NCBI RefSeq assembly: GCF_002179965.1
Contig: NZ_NGUQ01000006.1
Location: 49,380 to 113,379, forward strand
DNA length: 64,000 bases
Origin: Pandoraea sp. PE-S2T-3
Lineage (GTDB): Bacteria; Pseudomonadota; Gammaproteobacteria; Burkholderiales; Burkholderiaceae
Direction: 5' to 3'
The position numbers were made by a program, and so were the translations under genes. How positions within the stretch are numbered: position 1 is the first letter of the stretch; the number at the start of each line of letters is the position of its first letter. Below the pieces are notes generated by a model. That model saw only the letters and a program-made list of their open reading frames with translations, searched no databases and was not told the DNA's origin. This document shows positions 28,515-37,594 of this stretch, piece after piece.

Positions 28515-28826
28515 TCAGGCGGCCGCCAGAAGATGCTTGGCGTTGCGCTTGATCTCGCGTAGCTCGTCGGCGATTTCCGCTCTGGCAATTTCAGCGTCAT
28601 AGTGATTTTGCAGATTCAGCCAGCTCTGCGCATCGACGCCGAAGAACGCGCCGAGTCGCAGTGCAGTATCGACAGAAATCGACCGCTTGCCGAGCACAAT
28701 CTCATTGATACGGCGAGGGGGCACGCTGATCGCCTTCGCGAGCGCGTACTGCGAGAGGCCCATCGGGCCGAGCCAATCCTGCATGAGGATCTCGCCCGGT
28801 GTCGCCAAAGGTATTTGTCGGGTCAT
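28515..28826 (-). CDS. higA: HigA-type addiction module antitoxin (XRE HTH), no toxin partner
   Basis: A 103-residue helix-turn-helix protein of the HigA/VapI antidote family. It opens with the family motif HPGEIL in the form ATPGEILMQDWLGPMGLSQY (residues 7-26), followed by ALAKAISVPPRRINEIVLGK and SISVDTALRLGAFFGVDAQS with WLNLQNHYD. The start at 28826 (MTRQIPLATP) matches family starts; the frame extends 18 codons upstream. HigB normally sits directly upstream in the same direction. Here only about 70 bp separate it from the end of dnaE2 and no HigB-like frame is visible, so it is a solitary antitoxin or a lone regulator. Confidence 0.88.
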   Translation of the reverse strand: MTRQIPLATPGEILMQDWLGPMGLSQYALAKAISVPPRRINEIVLGKRSISVDTALRLGAFFGVDAQSWLNLQNHYDAEIARAEIADELREIKRNAKHLLAAA

Positions 28827-28895
28827 GCTGGGTCTCCGGGAAACATTGCGGAATCGATCGCGATACCGCGAAAGCTCCATCCTATCGAAAACCCC

Positions 28896-31800
28896 TCAAT
28901 GAAAATTCCGACTTGAGATGGTCAGCTCGCCCAGCATCGACGAGAGATCGATCAGGCGGTGGGCGACCAGATGCATCACGCGCTCCTCGCGTTGCCATAC
29001 CCCTTCCACGCCCAGTAACGACGACGCCAGCAATTCCTTGCGTTGCGTCTCGACCAGATCGGGCCACACGATCACGTTGATGATGCCCGTCTCGTCTTCC
29101 AGCGATACGAATACCGTACCGTTGGCCGTGCCCGGCCGTTGCCGTCCCGTCACGATCCCCGCCGTTCTTACCCGCCGCCCATGCACCGCATCCGCCTGCA
29201 ATTCCTTCGCGGTACGTACGCGCATCTTCTCGAGCTTCTCGCGCAACAACATCAGCGGATGCCGGCGCAACGTCAGCCCTGTGCTCGCGTAGTCCGCCAC
29301 GATGTCCTGCCCTTCCAGCATCGGTGGCAACACCACCCGCTCGCCGGCACTCCCCGGCACGGCGTCGCGCAAGGCCGTCGCCCCCAGCAATGGCGTCGGG
29401 GGCTGCCACGCTGCCACCGCCCAACGCGCCTGACGCCGGCTGCCCAGCAGCCCCGATAACGCATCGGCCGCCGCCAACGCATCGAGATCGTGCCGCGATA
29501 ACGCCGCGCGCGCCGTCAGATCGTCGATGTCGGTAAACGGCCGTTGCCGGCGCGCCCGCTCAATCGCCGTCGCACCCTCGCCAGACAATCCCTTTACCAG
29601 CGACAACCCCAACCGCACCGCCGGACGCCGCGCGTTGCCATAGCGCCCGATGCGCGCCTCGGGCAGCGAGTCGACATCGCTCACGCACACATCGACCGGA
29701 CGAACTTCCACCCGATGCCGCCGCGCATCCTGCACCAGTTGCGACGCCGAATAAAACCCCATCGGCAAACTGTTGAGCAAGCCGCACAAAAACATCTCCG
29801 GTGCATGGCATTTCAGCCACGCACTCGCATACGCCAGCAACGCAAAACTCGCGGCGTGACTCTCCGGAAAACCATACTCACCGAAGCCCTCGATCTGCCG
29901 GCAGATGGCCTCGGCAAAATCACGCGGATAGCCGTTCTTCAACATGCCGTCGATGATCCGCGTCTGGAATTTCTCAAGCCCGCCCTTGCGCCGCCACGCC
30001 GCCATCGACCGTCGCAACTGATCGGCATCGCCGGCCGTGAAATCGGCCGCAATCATCGCGACCTGCATCACCTGTTCCTGAAAAATCGGCACACCCAACG
30101 TGCGCTCCAGCGCCGCCTTGATCTCCTCGCGCGGATACTCCACCTTCTCCTTGCCTTGCTTTCGCCGCAGATACGGATGCACCATGCCGCCCTGAATCGG
30201 CCCCGGCCGCACGATCGCGACTTCGATCACAAGGTCGTAATACTTATCCGGCTTCAGACGCGGCAGCATGCTCATCTGCGCACGCGATTCGATCTGGAAC
30301 ACGCCGATGGTGTCGGCGCGGCGAATCATGCCGTACGTCGCCGGATCTTCTTTCGGAATATCGGCCAGCGTCATCGGCACGCCGCGCCACGCACCCAGCA
30401 GATCGAGCGTGCGGCGCAACGCACTGAGCATGCCAAGCGCCAGCACGTCGACCTTGAGCAGCTTGAGTGTGTCGATGTCATCCTTGTCCCATTGAATGAC
30501 GTAGCGCTTCTCCATTGCCGCCGGGGCAATCGGCACCAGCCGCGAGAGCTTGTCGCGCGAGATCACGAAGCCGCCCACGTGCTGCGACAAGTGACGCGGA
30601 AAGCCGATCAGCCGCGCGACCAGATCCGCCCATAACCGCGTGGTCGGCGCATCGGGCGAGAGCCCCTGCGCCGCCATCCGCGCGAGCAGATTCTCGCGGC
30701 CATCCCACCACTGCTGGCTCTGCGCGACCTGCTCGACGATCGACAGATCAATACCCAGTGCCCGGCCCGTATCGCGCACCGCACTGCGCATGCGGTAGCT
30801 GATCACGGTGGCCGCCAGCGCGGCACGGTCCACGCCATATTTGTTGTAGATGTACTGGATGACCTCTTCGCGCCGCTGATGCTCGAAATCCACGTCGATA
30901 TCGGGTGGCTCGTTACGCTCTTTCGACAGAAACCGCCCGAACAACAACTTCACCTGATCGGGATCGACTTCGGTGATGCCAAGGCAATAGCACACCGCCG
31001 AGTTGGCCGCCGAGCCGCGCCCCTGACACAGGATGTTCACGCTGCGCGCGAAGCTCACGATGTCGTAGACCGTCAGGAAATAAGGCTCGTATTCGAGCTC
31101 GCCAATGAGCTTGAGCTCGTCTTCGATGATCTTGCGAACCTTCTGCGGAATGCCCCCCGGGTAGCGGCGCTTCAATCCGGCTTCGACCTCCTGACGCAGA
31201 TAGGTCGGCGGCGTGTGGCCGGCCGGCACCAGTTCTTCCGGATACTCGTAGCGAAGACTGCGCAGATCGAAATGGCAACGCGAAGCAATGACAATCGTCT
31301 CGGCAAGCGCCTCGGCTGGATACAGCCATGCAAGCCGCAAACGCGCTCGCAGGTGCTGCTCCGCGTTGGCCGTGAGCGCCAGCCCGCACGTCTGCACCGG
31401 CTGACCCAGCCCGATGGCGGTCAGCGTGTCCTGCAAAGGCTTACGTGAGCGCACATGCATCAACACGTGGCCGGTGGCGACGAGTGGCACGCCGCACTCG
31501 GTCGAGATAGCGCGCAGTTTCGCCAGATGGGCTTCGTCGTCGGCCCGATGACGGCGCTCAAGCGCAAGCCACACGCGCCCCTCGCCGAAGGCCGCCGCTG
31601 CCCAGCGGGTTTGCGCAAGGATCTGCGCTGCGCTCGCGTCGGCATCGGGCACGAGAATCAACAAACAACCGGGCAGACCGCGCAGATGCGCCTGCGCTTC
31701 GTCCGGCGCACTGAAGTCGCGCGCATGCAGCCGATAGCCACGCTTCGGGCCACGCATGCGCCCGAGCGTAATCATCTCGGAGAGATTGCCGTAGCCCTCG

Positions 31801-32222
31801 CGATGCTGGGCGAGTGCCACCAGATGCACGGTGCCCAGTGCGCTAAGGTCTGACGAGGGGATGTCCGATGCCTCTGGTGTCAGCCGGAATTCGCTGCCGA
31901 CGATGAGCGATACCGACGGATGCTGCACGACCTCGGCCAATGCCCGCACCACGCCCGCGAGCGAGCATTCATCGGTGATCGCCAGTGCGGTGTAGCCCAG
32001 ATGCGCCGCGCGTGCGACCAGTTCCTCCGGATGCGATGCCCCGCGCTGAAACGAGAAGTTCGACAGGCAGTGCAGTTCGGCATACGCGGGCAAGCTGCCG
32101 TCGTCGGCCGCACGCGGGTCGACCGGCGCCGTGGGTTTGGCAACCGCATCGTCAGCACTGTCATCGTTGGCGGCGAGGCCTTCGGTTGGCCCCTGCCAAG
32201 GCAAGAAATCGTCGATATCCAT
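28896..32222 (-). CDS. dnaE2: error-prone DNA polymerase DnaE2 (ImuC)
   Basis: A 1108-residue C-family polymerase used in SOS-induced translesion synthesis with ImuA and ImuB. The PHP domain begins AELHCLSNFSFQRGASHPEE (about residues 46-65). The catalytic aspartates are in PPDIDVDFEH (about 437-446). The helix-hairpin-helix and OB-fold come at the C-terminal side (RTAGIVTGRQRPGTANGTVF, about 1020). Length and motif order are normal for DnaE2, which is shorter than DnaE1. The ATG at 32222 follows CCGGAAGGGTGTTTTC. It lies 51 bp behind imuB, with four tandem 10-bp repeats in the gap and over the imuB stop. Regulated by the LexA box before imuA, by position. Confidence 0.96.
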   Translation of the reverse strand: MDIDDFLPWQGPTEGLAANDDSADDAVAKPTAPVDPRAADDGSLPAYAELHCLSNFSFQRGASHPEELVARAAHLGYTALAITDECSLAGVVRALAEVVQHPSVSLIVGSEFRLTPEASDIPSSDLSALGTVHLVALAQHREGYGNLSEMITLGRMRGPKRGYRLHARDFSAPDEAQAHLRGLPGCLLILVPDADASAAQILAQTRWAAAAFGEGRVWLALERRHRADDEAHLAKLRAISTECGVPLVATGHVLMHVRSRKPLQDTLTAIGLGQPVQTCGLALTANAEQHLRARLRLAWLYPAEALAETIVIASRCHFDLRSLRYEYPEELVPAGHTPPTYLRQEVEAGLKRRYPGGIPQKVRKIIEDELKLIGELEYEPYFLTVYDIVSFARSVNILCQGRGSAANSAVCYCLGITEVDPDQVKLLFGRFLSKERNEPPDIDVDFEHQRREEVIQYIYNKYGVDRAALAATVISYRMRSAVRDTGRALGIDLSIVEQVAQSQQWWDGRENLLARMAAQGLSPDAPTTRLWADLVARLIGFPRHLSQHVGGFVISRDKLSRLVPIAPAAMEKRYVIQWDKDDIDTLKLLKVDVLALGMLSALRRTLDLLGAWRGVPMTLADIPKEDPATYGMIRRADTIGVFQIESRAQMSMLPRLKPDKYYDLVIEVAIVRPGPIQGGMVHPYLRRKQGKEKVEYPREEIKAALERTLGVPIFQEQVMQVAMIAADFTAGDADQLRRSMAAWRRKGGLEKFQTRIIDGMLKNGYPRDFAEAICRQIEGFGEYGFPESHAASFALLAYASAWLKCHAPEMFLCGLLNSLPMGFYSASQLVQDARRHRVEVRPVDVCVSDVDSLPEARIGRYGNARRPAVRLGLSLVKGLSGEGATAIERARRQRPFTDIDDLTARAALSRHDLDALAAADALSGLLGSRRQARWAVAAWQPPTPLLGATALRDAVPGSAGERVVLPPMLEGQDIVADYASTGLTLRRHPLMLLREKLEKMRVRTAKELQADAVHGRRVRTAGIVTGRQRPGTANGTVFVSLEDETGIINVIVWPDLVETQRKELLASSLLGVEGVWQREERVMHLVAHRLIDLSSMLGELTISSRNFH

Positions 32223-32236
32223 GAAAACACCCTTCC

Positions 32237-32276
32237 GGCTCGCTCAGGCTCGTTCAGGCTCGTTCCGGCTCGTTCA
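32237..32276. repeat. four tandem 10-bp repeats between imuB and dnaE2
   Basis: Units GGCTCGCTCA, GGCTCGTTCA, GGCTCGTTCC and GGCTCGTTCA follow one another without a gap, 32237-32276. The last unit contains the imuB stop codon (TCA on this strand at 32274-32276). The array sets the distance between the imuB stop and the dnaE2 ribosome site. Confidence 0.9.
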
Positions 32277-33833
32277 GCCGAACAGACCGTGCAGATACCA
32301 CGCGGCATCCGCCCCGTGGACGGGGCGCTCGCGAAACAACCACAGCAAGGCCCCGGTGGTATCGGCCGCGATGAAGTAGTCGCGCGTGACCGTGCCCGGC
32401 TCCCACCACCCCGCCTCGATGCGCTCGGGGCCACTGACCAACTGCAACGGCCCTTGCCGCCACGGACGCTCGTCGCGCACCATGAGACGCTGCGGCGCAT
32501 CGAGCAACCACGCTGGGCGAGGCGGCAATGGCGCACGCGCCGCGCGTGCCGCCGCTTCTCCATGGGCGATGCCTAGCGGGATCTCGCCGCGCGAACCCGC
32601 TGTCGCCGCCCCGCCCGCACCATAAGCCACGCTCGCAAACGCCGCTTCAGGCCGATGGTCGCCACGCACTTGCAGCCGCCGCACATGCTCGTCGCCCAGA
32701 CGCGCCGCCATGCGCTCGATCAGTTGCACGAAATCCTGCCGGGCGCGTCCCGGCTCGGGCAACAAGCTGCCGCTTAGCGGCACGTGTGCTGCGGTTTGTG
32801 TGACATCCAGCCGCAACGTAAGCACCGGCGCGACCAGCGGCGAACGTGCCAATCGCTCCTTACACAGCGAAAGCAGGTGCGCCGGCGCCGCACTCGCCTC
32901 GGCCAGCCGAATGTCGAAACGCGTCGGCTCAAGCGTGTGACGCCCGAGCGGCTCATGCTCAAGCACGAGCGTGAGGGCACGCGTCGCCAGTTGCCCGGCC
33001 GTCAGCCAGCCAGTGAGTTGTGCGAGCAAGCGGCGCAAGCCAAACAGCAGGACTTCCACGTCGTGCGTAAGCGAGGGCAGCGGCAGCACCGCCTCGAAGT
33101 GCGGCGGTGCGCGATACCAGTCCGGGGCTTCGGGGGTTTCGCCATAAGCCCGTGCGAGCGACGCCGGTAACGCCGCGCCGCAGCGGCGTCGCATGCCGCT
33201 AGCGGGCAGTGCACGCAATTCGCCCAGCGTTGCACAACCGATCTGCGCCAGCCAGTCGAGCCATGGCTGCGCCTCGGGCAGCAACGCCACGGACAACGGA
33301 TCGAGTTGCTGCGGCAGCGCTGCCAGCGGCGGTGGCAAACACGGGGGGAGCGTCCCGGTGAGTACTGGGGCCTCCCCCCTGTCGCCGGCACGTGCCAACA
33401 GTGCGGCTGCGCTGGCCGTCGCCGCGACACCCAGCGACGCGCGATGCCCGAGAGCATCCGCACTGTCGAGCACCTGTGCCGCCAGCGACGCCAGACCGCC
33501 GAACAGGCGCAGGCTCGGCGCGACGTCGATCAGCACGCACTGGTGCGACGCGATCGCGACATCAGGACCGAAACGCAACAACGCCAGCGCCAAGGCTTCG
33601 AGCGCGATGGTCTCGGCGGCTTCGTCGCGCTCGTGAAATCGGGCGTGTGGCAACAGCGCGAGCACGCCGCCACGACGCATGCCGGGTTGTACGCCCGCCG
33701 CCTGCGCCGCCTCGCTCGCCTGCCAGACGCGCGACTGCGTGAGCACGACCGTCGTGTCGACGTCAGCCCGCGTTGGCGGGGAGGCGATCTCGAGCGCGAG
33801 AAATGGCAGGTGCAGGGCGATCCAGCAAGCCAT
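32274..33833 (-). CDS. imuB: ImuB, Y-family polymerase-like mutasome protein
   Basis: A 519-residue member of the Y-family DNA polymerases that has lost catalysis and acts as the hub between the beta clamp, ImuA and DnaE2. The start is MACWIALHLPFLALEIASPP, the usual ImuB beginning, at ATG 33833. Y-family segments include LTQSRVWQASEAAQAAGVQP (about residues 32-51) and CVLIDVAPSLRLFGGLASLA (about 103-122), followed by a helix-hairpin-helix region with [20 protein letters not shown]. The typical three catalytic acids of active Y polymerases are not all in place. The start lies inside imuA, overlapping it by 71 bp, so translation is likely coupled. Confidence 0.92.
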   Translation of the reverse strand: MACWIALHLPFLALEIASPPTRADVDTTVVLTQSRVWQASEAAQAAGVQPGMRRGGVLALLPHARFHERDEAAETIALEALALALLRFGPDVAIASHQCVLIDVAPSLRLFGGLASLAAQVLDSADALGHRASLGVAATASAAALLARAGDRGEAPVLTGTLPPCLPPPLAALPQQLDPLSVALLPEAQPWLDWLAQIGCATLGELRALPASGMRRRCGAALPASLARAYGETPEAPDWYRAPPHFEAVLPLPSLTHDVEVLLFGLRRLLAQLTGWLTAGQLATRALTLVLEHEPLGRHTLEPTRFDIRLAEASAAPAHLLSLCKERLARSPLVAPVLTLRLDVTQTAAHVPLSGSLLPEPGRARQDFVQLIERMAARLGDEHVRRLQVRGDHRPEAAFASVAYGAGGAATAGSRGEIPLGIAHGEAAARAARAPLPPRPAWLLDAPQRLMVRDERPWRQGPLQLVSGPERIEAGWWEPGTVTRDYFIAADTTGALLWLFRERPVHGADAAWYLHGLFG

Positions 33834-34692
33834 GCGAAACTCCGGAAGCAGAGGCAGAAGGCACCGCAGAAGGTGCCGATGAAGGCGCTGGCCGTGGGGC
33901 CAACGGTACGGCGGCATCGTCCCCGGCCACCGGCTGTGTCGGGTGTTCCGCACGCACATACGGCGCAGGCAGTGTCAGCCAGATCGGCTCAGTACGCGGT
34001 GGTCCCCGGCGTTTGTGGAATTGCACGCCGAGGCGGCTGTCCTCGCCCACGCTCAGCCCAAGCCTTAGCGGCGCGGCAGACGCGGTGGCCGCTGCCGTCG
34101 GCGGACGCATGACCCACGCGAGTGCGTCCCCCCCGCCCGCAGCCACCTGAAGCCGCCGGATTTGCTCGGGCGTCGCTGCCGGCAGCCATGCCAGTACGGC
34201 CCCGCAGCACGCGCTCTTGAGTGCCTGCTCGGCACACCAGAGCATGTCGCGATCTTCTGCGCGAACACTGCGCGCGCGTGTCGTCGTTCCTGCTGCCGTT
34301 CGTATTGCCGTTCGTGTGGTCGTCCGTGTGGACGTTCGCGTTGCCGGTGTTGATCGGGGCGCATTGCGCTCCGGGCGCGTCACCACGCTCAGCCAGCGCA
34401 GATCGATGCCCCACCCCGCCAGCGCCGGGGCATACGGCAACATCGGCGGTGCGATGACCATCACTGGCTGGCCCGCTTGCGTGAGATCGCGCAGGGCCGG
34501 CGCCAGCAGCCGCCACTCACCGATGCCCGGACGTTCGCTCAACAACTCGGTCACCGCACCATGCGGCCAGCCGGCCCCGGGCAGCTCCGCGTCGAGCGCG
34601 GCAAAGCCTGTCGGTTGGCCGGCTCGGTGGTATTGCGCCAGTTCACTGGCACGCCACAGCCCGGCGGGCAAAGAGGAGAGCGGCAGGGTCAT
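33763..34692 (-). CDS. imuA: ImuA, translesion synthesis-associated RecA-like protein
   Basis: A 309-residue RecA/SulA-like mutasome subunit. Typical ImuA segments are LWRASELAQYHRAGQPTGFA (about residues 12-31), LDAELPGAGWPHGAVTELLS (about 33-52), GIGEWRLLAPAL, and the later MLWCAEQALKSACCGAVLAW (about 148-167). A Thr/Arg tandem repeat interrupts it at about residues 112-140 (TRTSTRTTTRTAIRT), unlike most family members. The C-terminal 50 residues are Pro/Ala/Ser rich and overlap imuB. It is the first gene of the SOS cassette, with a LexA box 15 bp upstream of the ATG at 34692. Confidence 0.9.
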   Translation of the reverse strand: MTLPLSSLPAGLWRASELAQYHRAGQPTGFAALDAELPGAGWPHGAVTELLSERPGIGEWRLLAPALRDLTQAGQPVMVIAPPMLPYAPALAGWGIDLRWLSVVTRPERNAPRSTPATRTSTRTTTRTAIRTAAGTTTRARSVRAEDRDMLWCAEQALKSACCGAVLAWLPAATPEQIRRLQVAAGGGDALAWVMRPPTAAATASAAPLRLGLSVGEDSRLGVQFHKRRGPPRTEPIWLTLPAPYVRAEHPTQPVAGDDAAVPLAPRPAPSSAPSAVPSASASGVSHGLLDRPAPAISRARDRLPANAG

Positions 34693-34706
34693 GACACACC
34701 AAAATA

Positions 34707-34722
34707 CTGTATGGATATACAG
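34707..34722. promoter_or_regulatory. LexA (SOS) box upstream of imuA
   Basis: CTGTATGGATATACAG matches the consensus CTGT-N8-ACAG exactly and has the TA-rich core of strong sites. It starts 15 bp upstream of the imuA start codon, so LexA would cover the promoter or start of transcription. Confidence 0.93.
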
Positions 34723-34796
34723 TATAGCAGGTAGAACGCTATTGGCGTGTCTGTGTGGGTGTTGAAGAGGTGTCGATGAGTGCCGATAAAAACGAC

Positions 34797-34822
34797 AAAG
34801 CCCCGATGCGGCGGGGCTTTAT
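34797..34822. terminator. terminator-like hairpin upstream of the imu cassette
   Basis: AAAGCCCCG (34797-34805) pairs with CGGGGCTTT (34812-34820). It stands between the LexA box and the end of the membrane-protein gene at 34913 and would stop transcription coming from that gene (minus strand) before it reaches imuA. Confidence 0.75.
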
Positions 34823-34912
34823 CGTCTGTTGGTAACTTCAGCCGGCAATTTCAGCCAGTCGAGCGATGCGCACGCCAGTCAATCAAAGCATGCGACCGGG
34901 CGCAGGCCAGGG

Positions 34913-35299
34913 CTAGAAGGCAGACTTCAGCCAGAGGATGGTGTTCGGCGTAAGAAGCAGAACAATCGCGAAGAACCCACTCGGCTCGCGCAACCAGCTC
35001 ACGAGCGGAATCTCTTCCCCGTAATACCGATCTCCCTTGAGACGAGCCCAGCCACCGCCGAATAGCTTGCCGAGCACACCGAGCGTATTGATGAACAGCG
35101 CGCCGGCAAAGAGCGTCGCCCACAAGAAGAACAAGCCAAAGGGCAGCACCGCATGCATTTCCGATCTTCGGCCGGTGAACATTTGAATGGCTTCGGCAAT
35201 CAGCCATCCGACGAAGAGTGCCAACACATAAATCCCAAGCGCACGCTTGCGCTTCGACCCTGTTTCATTCACCGCAACCGATCCCGTAACCTTGCTCAT
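34913..35299 (-). CDS. small integral membrane protein, unknown function
   Basis: A 128-residue protein with a short basic N-terminus (GSKRKRALG) and three hydrophobic segments: IYVLALFVGWLIAEAIQMF (about residues 23-41), AVLPFGLFFLWATLFAGALF (about 50-69) and GFFAIVLLLTPNTILWL (about 108-124). The start ATG 35299 has a strong ribosome site, CGGGGGAACACA. I cannot name a family. It is divergent from mntH and separated from the imu cassette by a terminator, so it is probably a single gene. Real gene by start signal and segment pattern. Confidence 0.7.
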   Translation of the reverse strand: MSKVTGSVAVNETGSKRKRALGIYVLALFVGWLIAEAIQMFTGRRSEMHAVLPFGLFFLWATLFAGALFINTLGVLGKLFGGGWARLKGDRYYGEEIPLVSWLREPSGFFAIVLLLTPNTILWLKSAF

Positions 35300-35434
35300 T
35301 GTGTTCCCCCGTTATTCGAGCACTGAGCATTCTCTGGCAAACGTCAGCGCCATTCAAGCGAAATACTGAGGGTCGCCACAACACCGGCGTACCGGTATGC
35401 TCGTCGTCAATCGCGCGCTCTCACCCTCCCCCTC

Positions 35435-36745
35435 ATGCCATTGCCGACCACTGCCACTGCGCCGTTCTGTCCCGCCGAAGTCAAAGGCAGCATCGTGATC
35501 GACGCCAGCGAATCGCGCTGGCGCAAACTCAAACGGTTTGCCGGCCCGGGCCTGCTCGTCGCCATCGGCTATATGGACCCCGGCAACTGGGCCACCGATA
35601 TTCAGGCAGGCTCGCAATTCGGCTATTCGCTGCTCTGGGTCGTCGCGCTCTCGAGCATCGCCGCCATCTTTCTCCAGATGCTCGCGGCCCGGCTCGGCCT
35701 CGTCGCCGGCCGCGATCTCGCTCAGGCCAGTTATGAACGCTACGGCCGCGCCGGACGCATCGTGCAATGGGTCACGGCGGAAGTCTCGATCATCGCCTGC
35801 GATATCGCCGAAGTCCTCGGCTGCGCCCTCGCCTTCAAACTGCTGCTCGGTGTGCCGATTGCGTGGGGTATCGTGCTCACCGCATTCGACACGATGATCG
35901 TGCTCGGCTTGCAAGGCAAAGGCTTCCGGCAGATCGAAGCCATCGTGCTCGGGCTCATCGCCACCATGGCGTTCTGTTTCGTCGCGCAAGTGGCGATGGT
36001 GCCGCCCGACTGGCACGCCGTGGCCGCCGGACTCGTGCCCGGCGCCCCCAGCCACGACCGGCGCGATGCCATCGTGCTGGCCCTCGGTATCGTGGGCGCC
36101 ACGATCATGCCGCACAACCTCTACCTGCACTCGTCGATCGTGCAGACACGACGCGTGGTCGGCGGCAAACGTGGCGACTTCCGCGACACGCTCGCGCTCG
36201 TGCGCATCGATACGTGGGTGTCGCTCGTGATCGCCATGTTCGTGAACGCCGCCATCCTCATCCTCGCGGGCTCGGTCTTCCACGCCAGCGGCCAGACGAG
36301 CGTCACCGATATCGAACAGGCTTATCAGCTCATTACGCCCATTGCGGGCAGCGCGGCAGCCTTCCTCTTCGGCATTGCCCTGCTCGCCTCGGGCCAAAGC
36401 TCCACGCTCACCGGGACAATCGCCGGCCAAGTCATCATGGACGGCTTTCTGCACATGAAGATCCCCTGCTATCAGCGACGTCTGATCACGCGCGGACTCG
36501 CACTCATTCCCGCGTTGATCGGTGTGCTGTGGCTGGGTGATGGGTCCGTCGGCAAATTGCTCGTGTGGAGTCAGGTGCTGCTCAGTCTGCAATTGCCGTT
36601 TGCGATGTGGCCGCTCATCCGCTCGGTCAGCGACCCGCGCGTGATGCAGGGCAATACGATCGGGCGGCCCACGCAAGTCGTTGCGTGGGCGCTGTTCATC
36701 GTGATTACCGCGACGAACCTGCTGCTGATCGTCGGGTTGGATTGA
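35435..36745 (+). CDS. mntH: Nramp divalent metal transporter MntH
   Basis: A 436-residue proton-coupled manganese/divalent metal importer of the inner membrane. The two family signatures are present: AIGYMDPGNWATDIQAGSQF (about residues 43-62, with the metal-binding D and N) and IVGATIMPHNLYLHSSIVQT (about 219-238, with MPH). The transport signature QSSTLTGTIAGQ is near 325. It has about 11 membrane segments and a typical length. A short N-terminal tail of about 30 residues precedes the first segment. Upstream is a divergent small membrane protein. I did not see a clear MntR or Fur box in the 135-bp gap. Confidence 0.94.
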   Translation: MPLPTTATAPFCPAEVKGSIVIDASESRWRKLKRFAGPGLLVAIGYMDPGNWATDIQAGSQFGYSLLWVVALSSIAAIFLQMLAARLGLVAGRDLAQASYERYGRAGRIVQWVTAEVSIIACDIAEVLGCALAFKLLLGVPIAWGIVLTAFDTMIVLGLQGKGFRQIEAIVLGLIATMAFCFVAQVAMVPPDWHAVAAGLVPGAPSHDRRDAIVLALGIVGATIMPHNLYLHSSIVQTRRVVGGKRGDFRDTLALVRIDTWVSLVIAMFVNAAILILAGSVFHASGQTSVTDIEQAYQLITPIAGSAAAFLFGIALLASGQSSTLTGTIAGQVIMDGFLHMKIPCYQRRLITRGLALIPALIGVLWLGDGSVGKLLVWSQVLLSLQLPFAMWPLIRSVSDPRVMQGNTIGRPTQVVAWALFIVITATNLLLIVGLD

Positions 36746-36876
36746 GAGAACGACGTGGCGCAGGCGTGCAAACACTTAGTTGCGTACCTATGCCGATAAA
36801 CGCATCGCCATTTCTGGGTAGATGCCTAAACCGCGCCCAACTTGAACAGGCTAAAACGCCTAAGCAGGCCTGACAC

Positions 36877-37353
36877 CTATAAGCCGAGATCGCTCAACCC
36901 GGGGTGATCGTCGGGACGGCGGCCGAGCGGCCAGTGGTACAGCCGCTCGTGCTCGGCGATGCGGGTGTCGTTGATGCTCGCGTGGCGCTCGGCCATCAAC
37001 CCCTGCGCGTCGAACGCCCAGTTCTCGTTGCCGTAGGAGCGAAACCAATTACCGGAATCGTCCCGCCACTCATAGGCGAAGCGCACGGCAATCCGGTTTT
37101 CGGTAAACGCCCACAACTCCTTGATAAGCCGGTAGTCCAGCTCGCGCTGCCACTTGCGCGTCAGGAACTCGACGATCTGGTCGCGGCCTCGCGGAAACTC
37201 CGCACGGTTGCGCCAACGGCTGTCGGCGGTATACGCCAACGCGACGCGCGCCGGGTCGCGCGAATTCCAGCCATCTTCGGCCATTCGCACTTTCTGCATG
37301 GCCGTCTCGCGGGTGAACGGCGGAAACGGAGGACGGGCTTCACTGTCTGCCAT
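36877..37353 (-). CDS. DUF1348 family protein (NTF2-like fold)
   Basis: A 158-residue cytoplasmic protein of the DUF1348 family, which has the NTF2-like (SnoaL-type) fold. Family motifs are [20 protein letters not shown] (about residues 9-28), [20 protein letters not shown] (about 28-47), [20 protein letters not shown] and [20 protein letters not shown]. The last stretch, [17 protein letters not shown], is also typical. The ATG at 37353 has AAAGGAGCGTTGCC before it. It stands alone between mntH and the lipoprotein operon. No enzymatic activity is established for the family. Confidence 0.9.
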   Translation of the reverse strand: MADSEARPPFPPFTRETAMQKVRMAEDGWNSRDPARVALAYTADSRWRNRAEFPRGRDQIVEFLTRKWQRELDYRLIKELWAFTENRIAVRFAYEWRDDSGNWFRSYGNENWAFDAQGLMAERHASINDTRIAEHERLYHWPLGRRPDDHPGLSDLGL

Positions 37354-37594
37354 GGCAACGCTCCTTTCGAAAATAGGAACACGGGTGGTGCGAGTGTATC
37401 GCCAAGAGAACAGCGATGCTCGTCACCCCCAGCACCCCAAATCTGCGTGCTAAGATCAGCACCCCTTACCAATGCCGTTTTATAAAAAAGCAGAAGTCGG
37501 TAAGGCAGCCAGCGAACCAGGAAATCAGCGCCCGCCGCGACTGTGCCGTTGCACACCGCCTGCCGGGCGCCAGGACATCTACAGGGGTATCACC

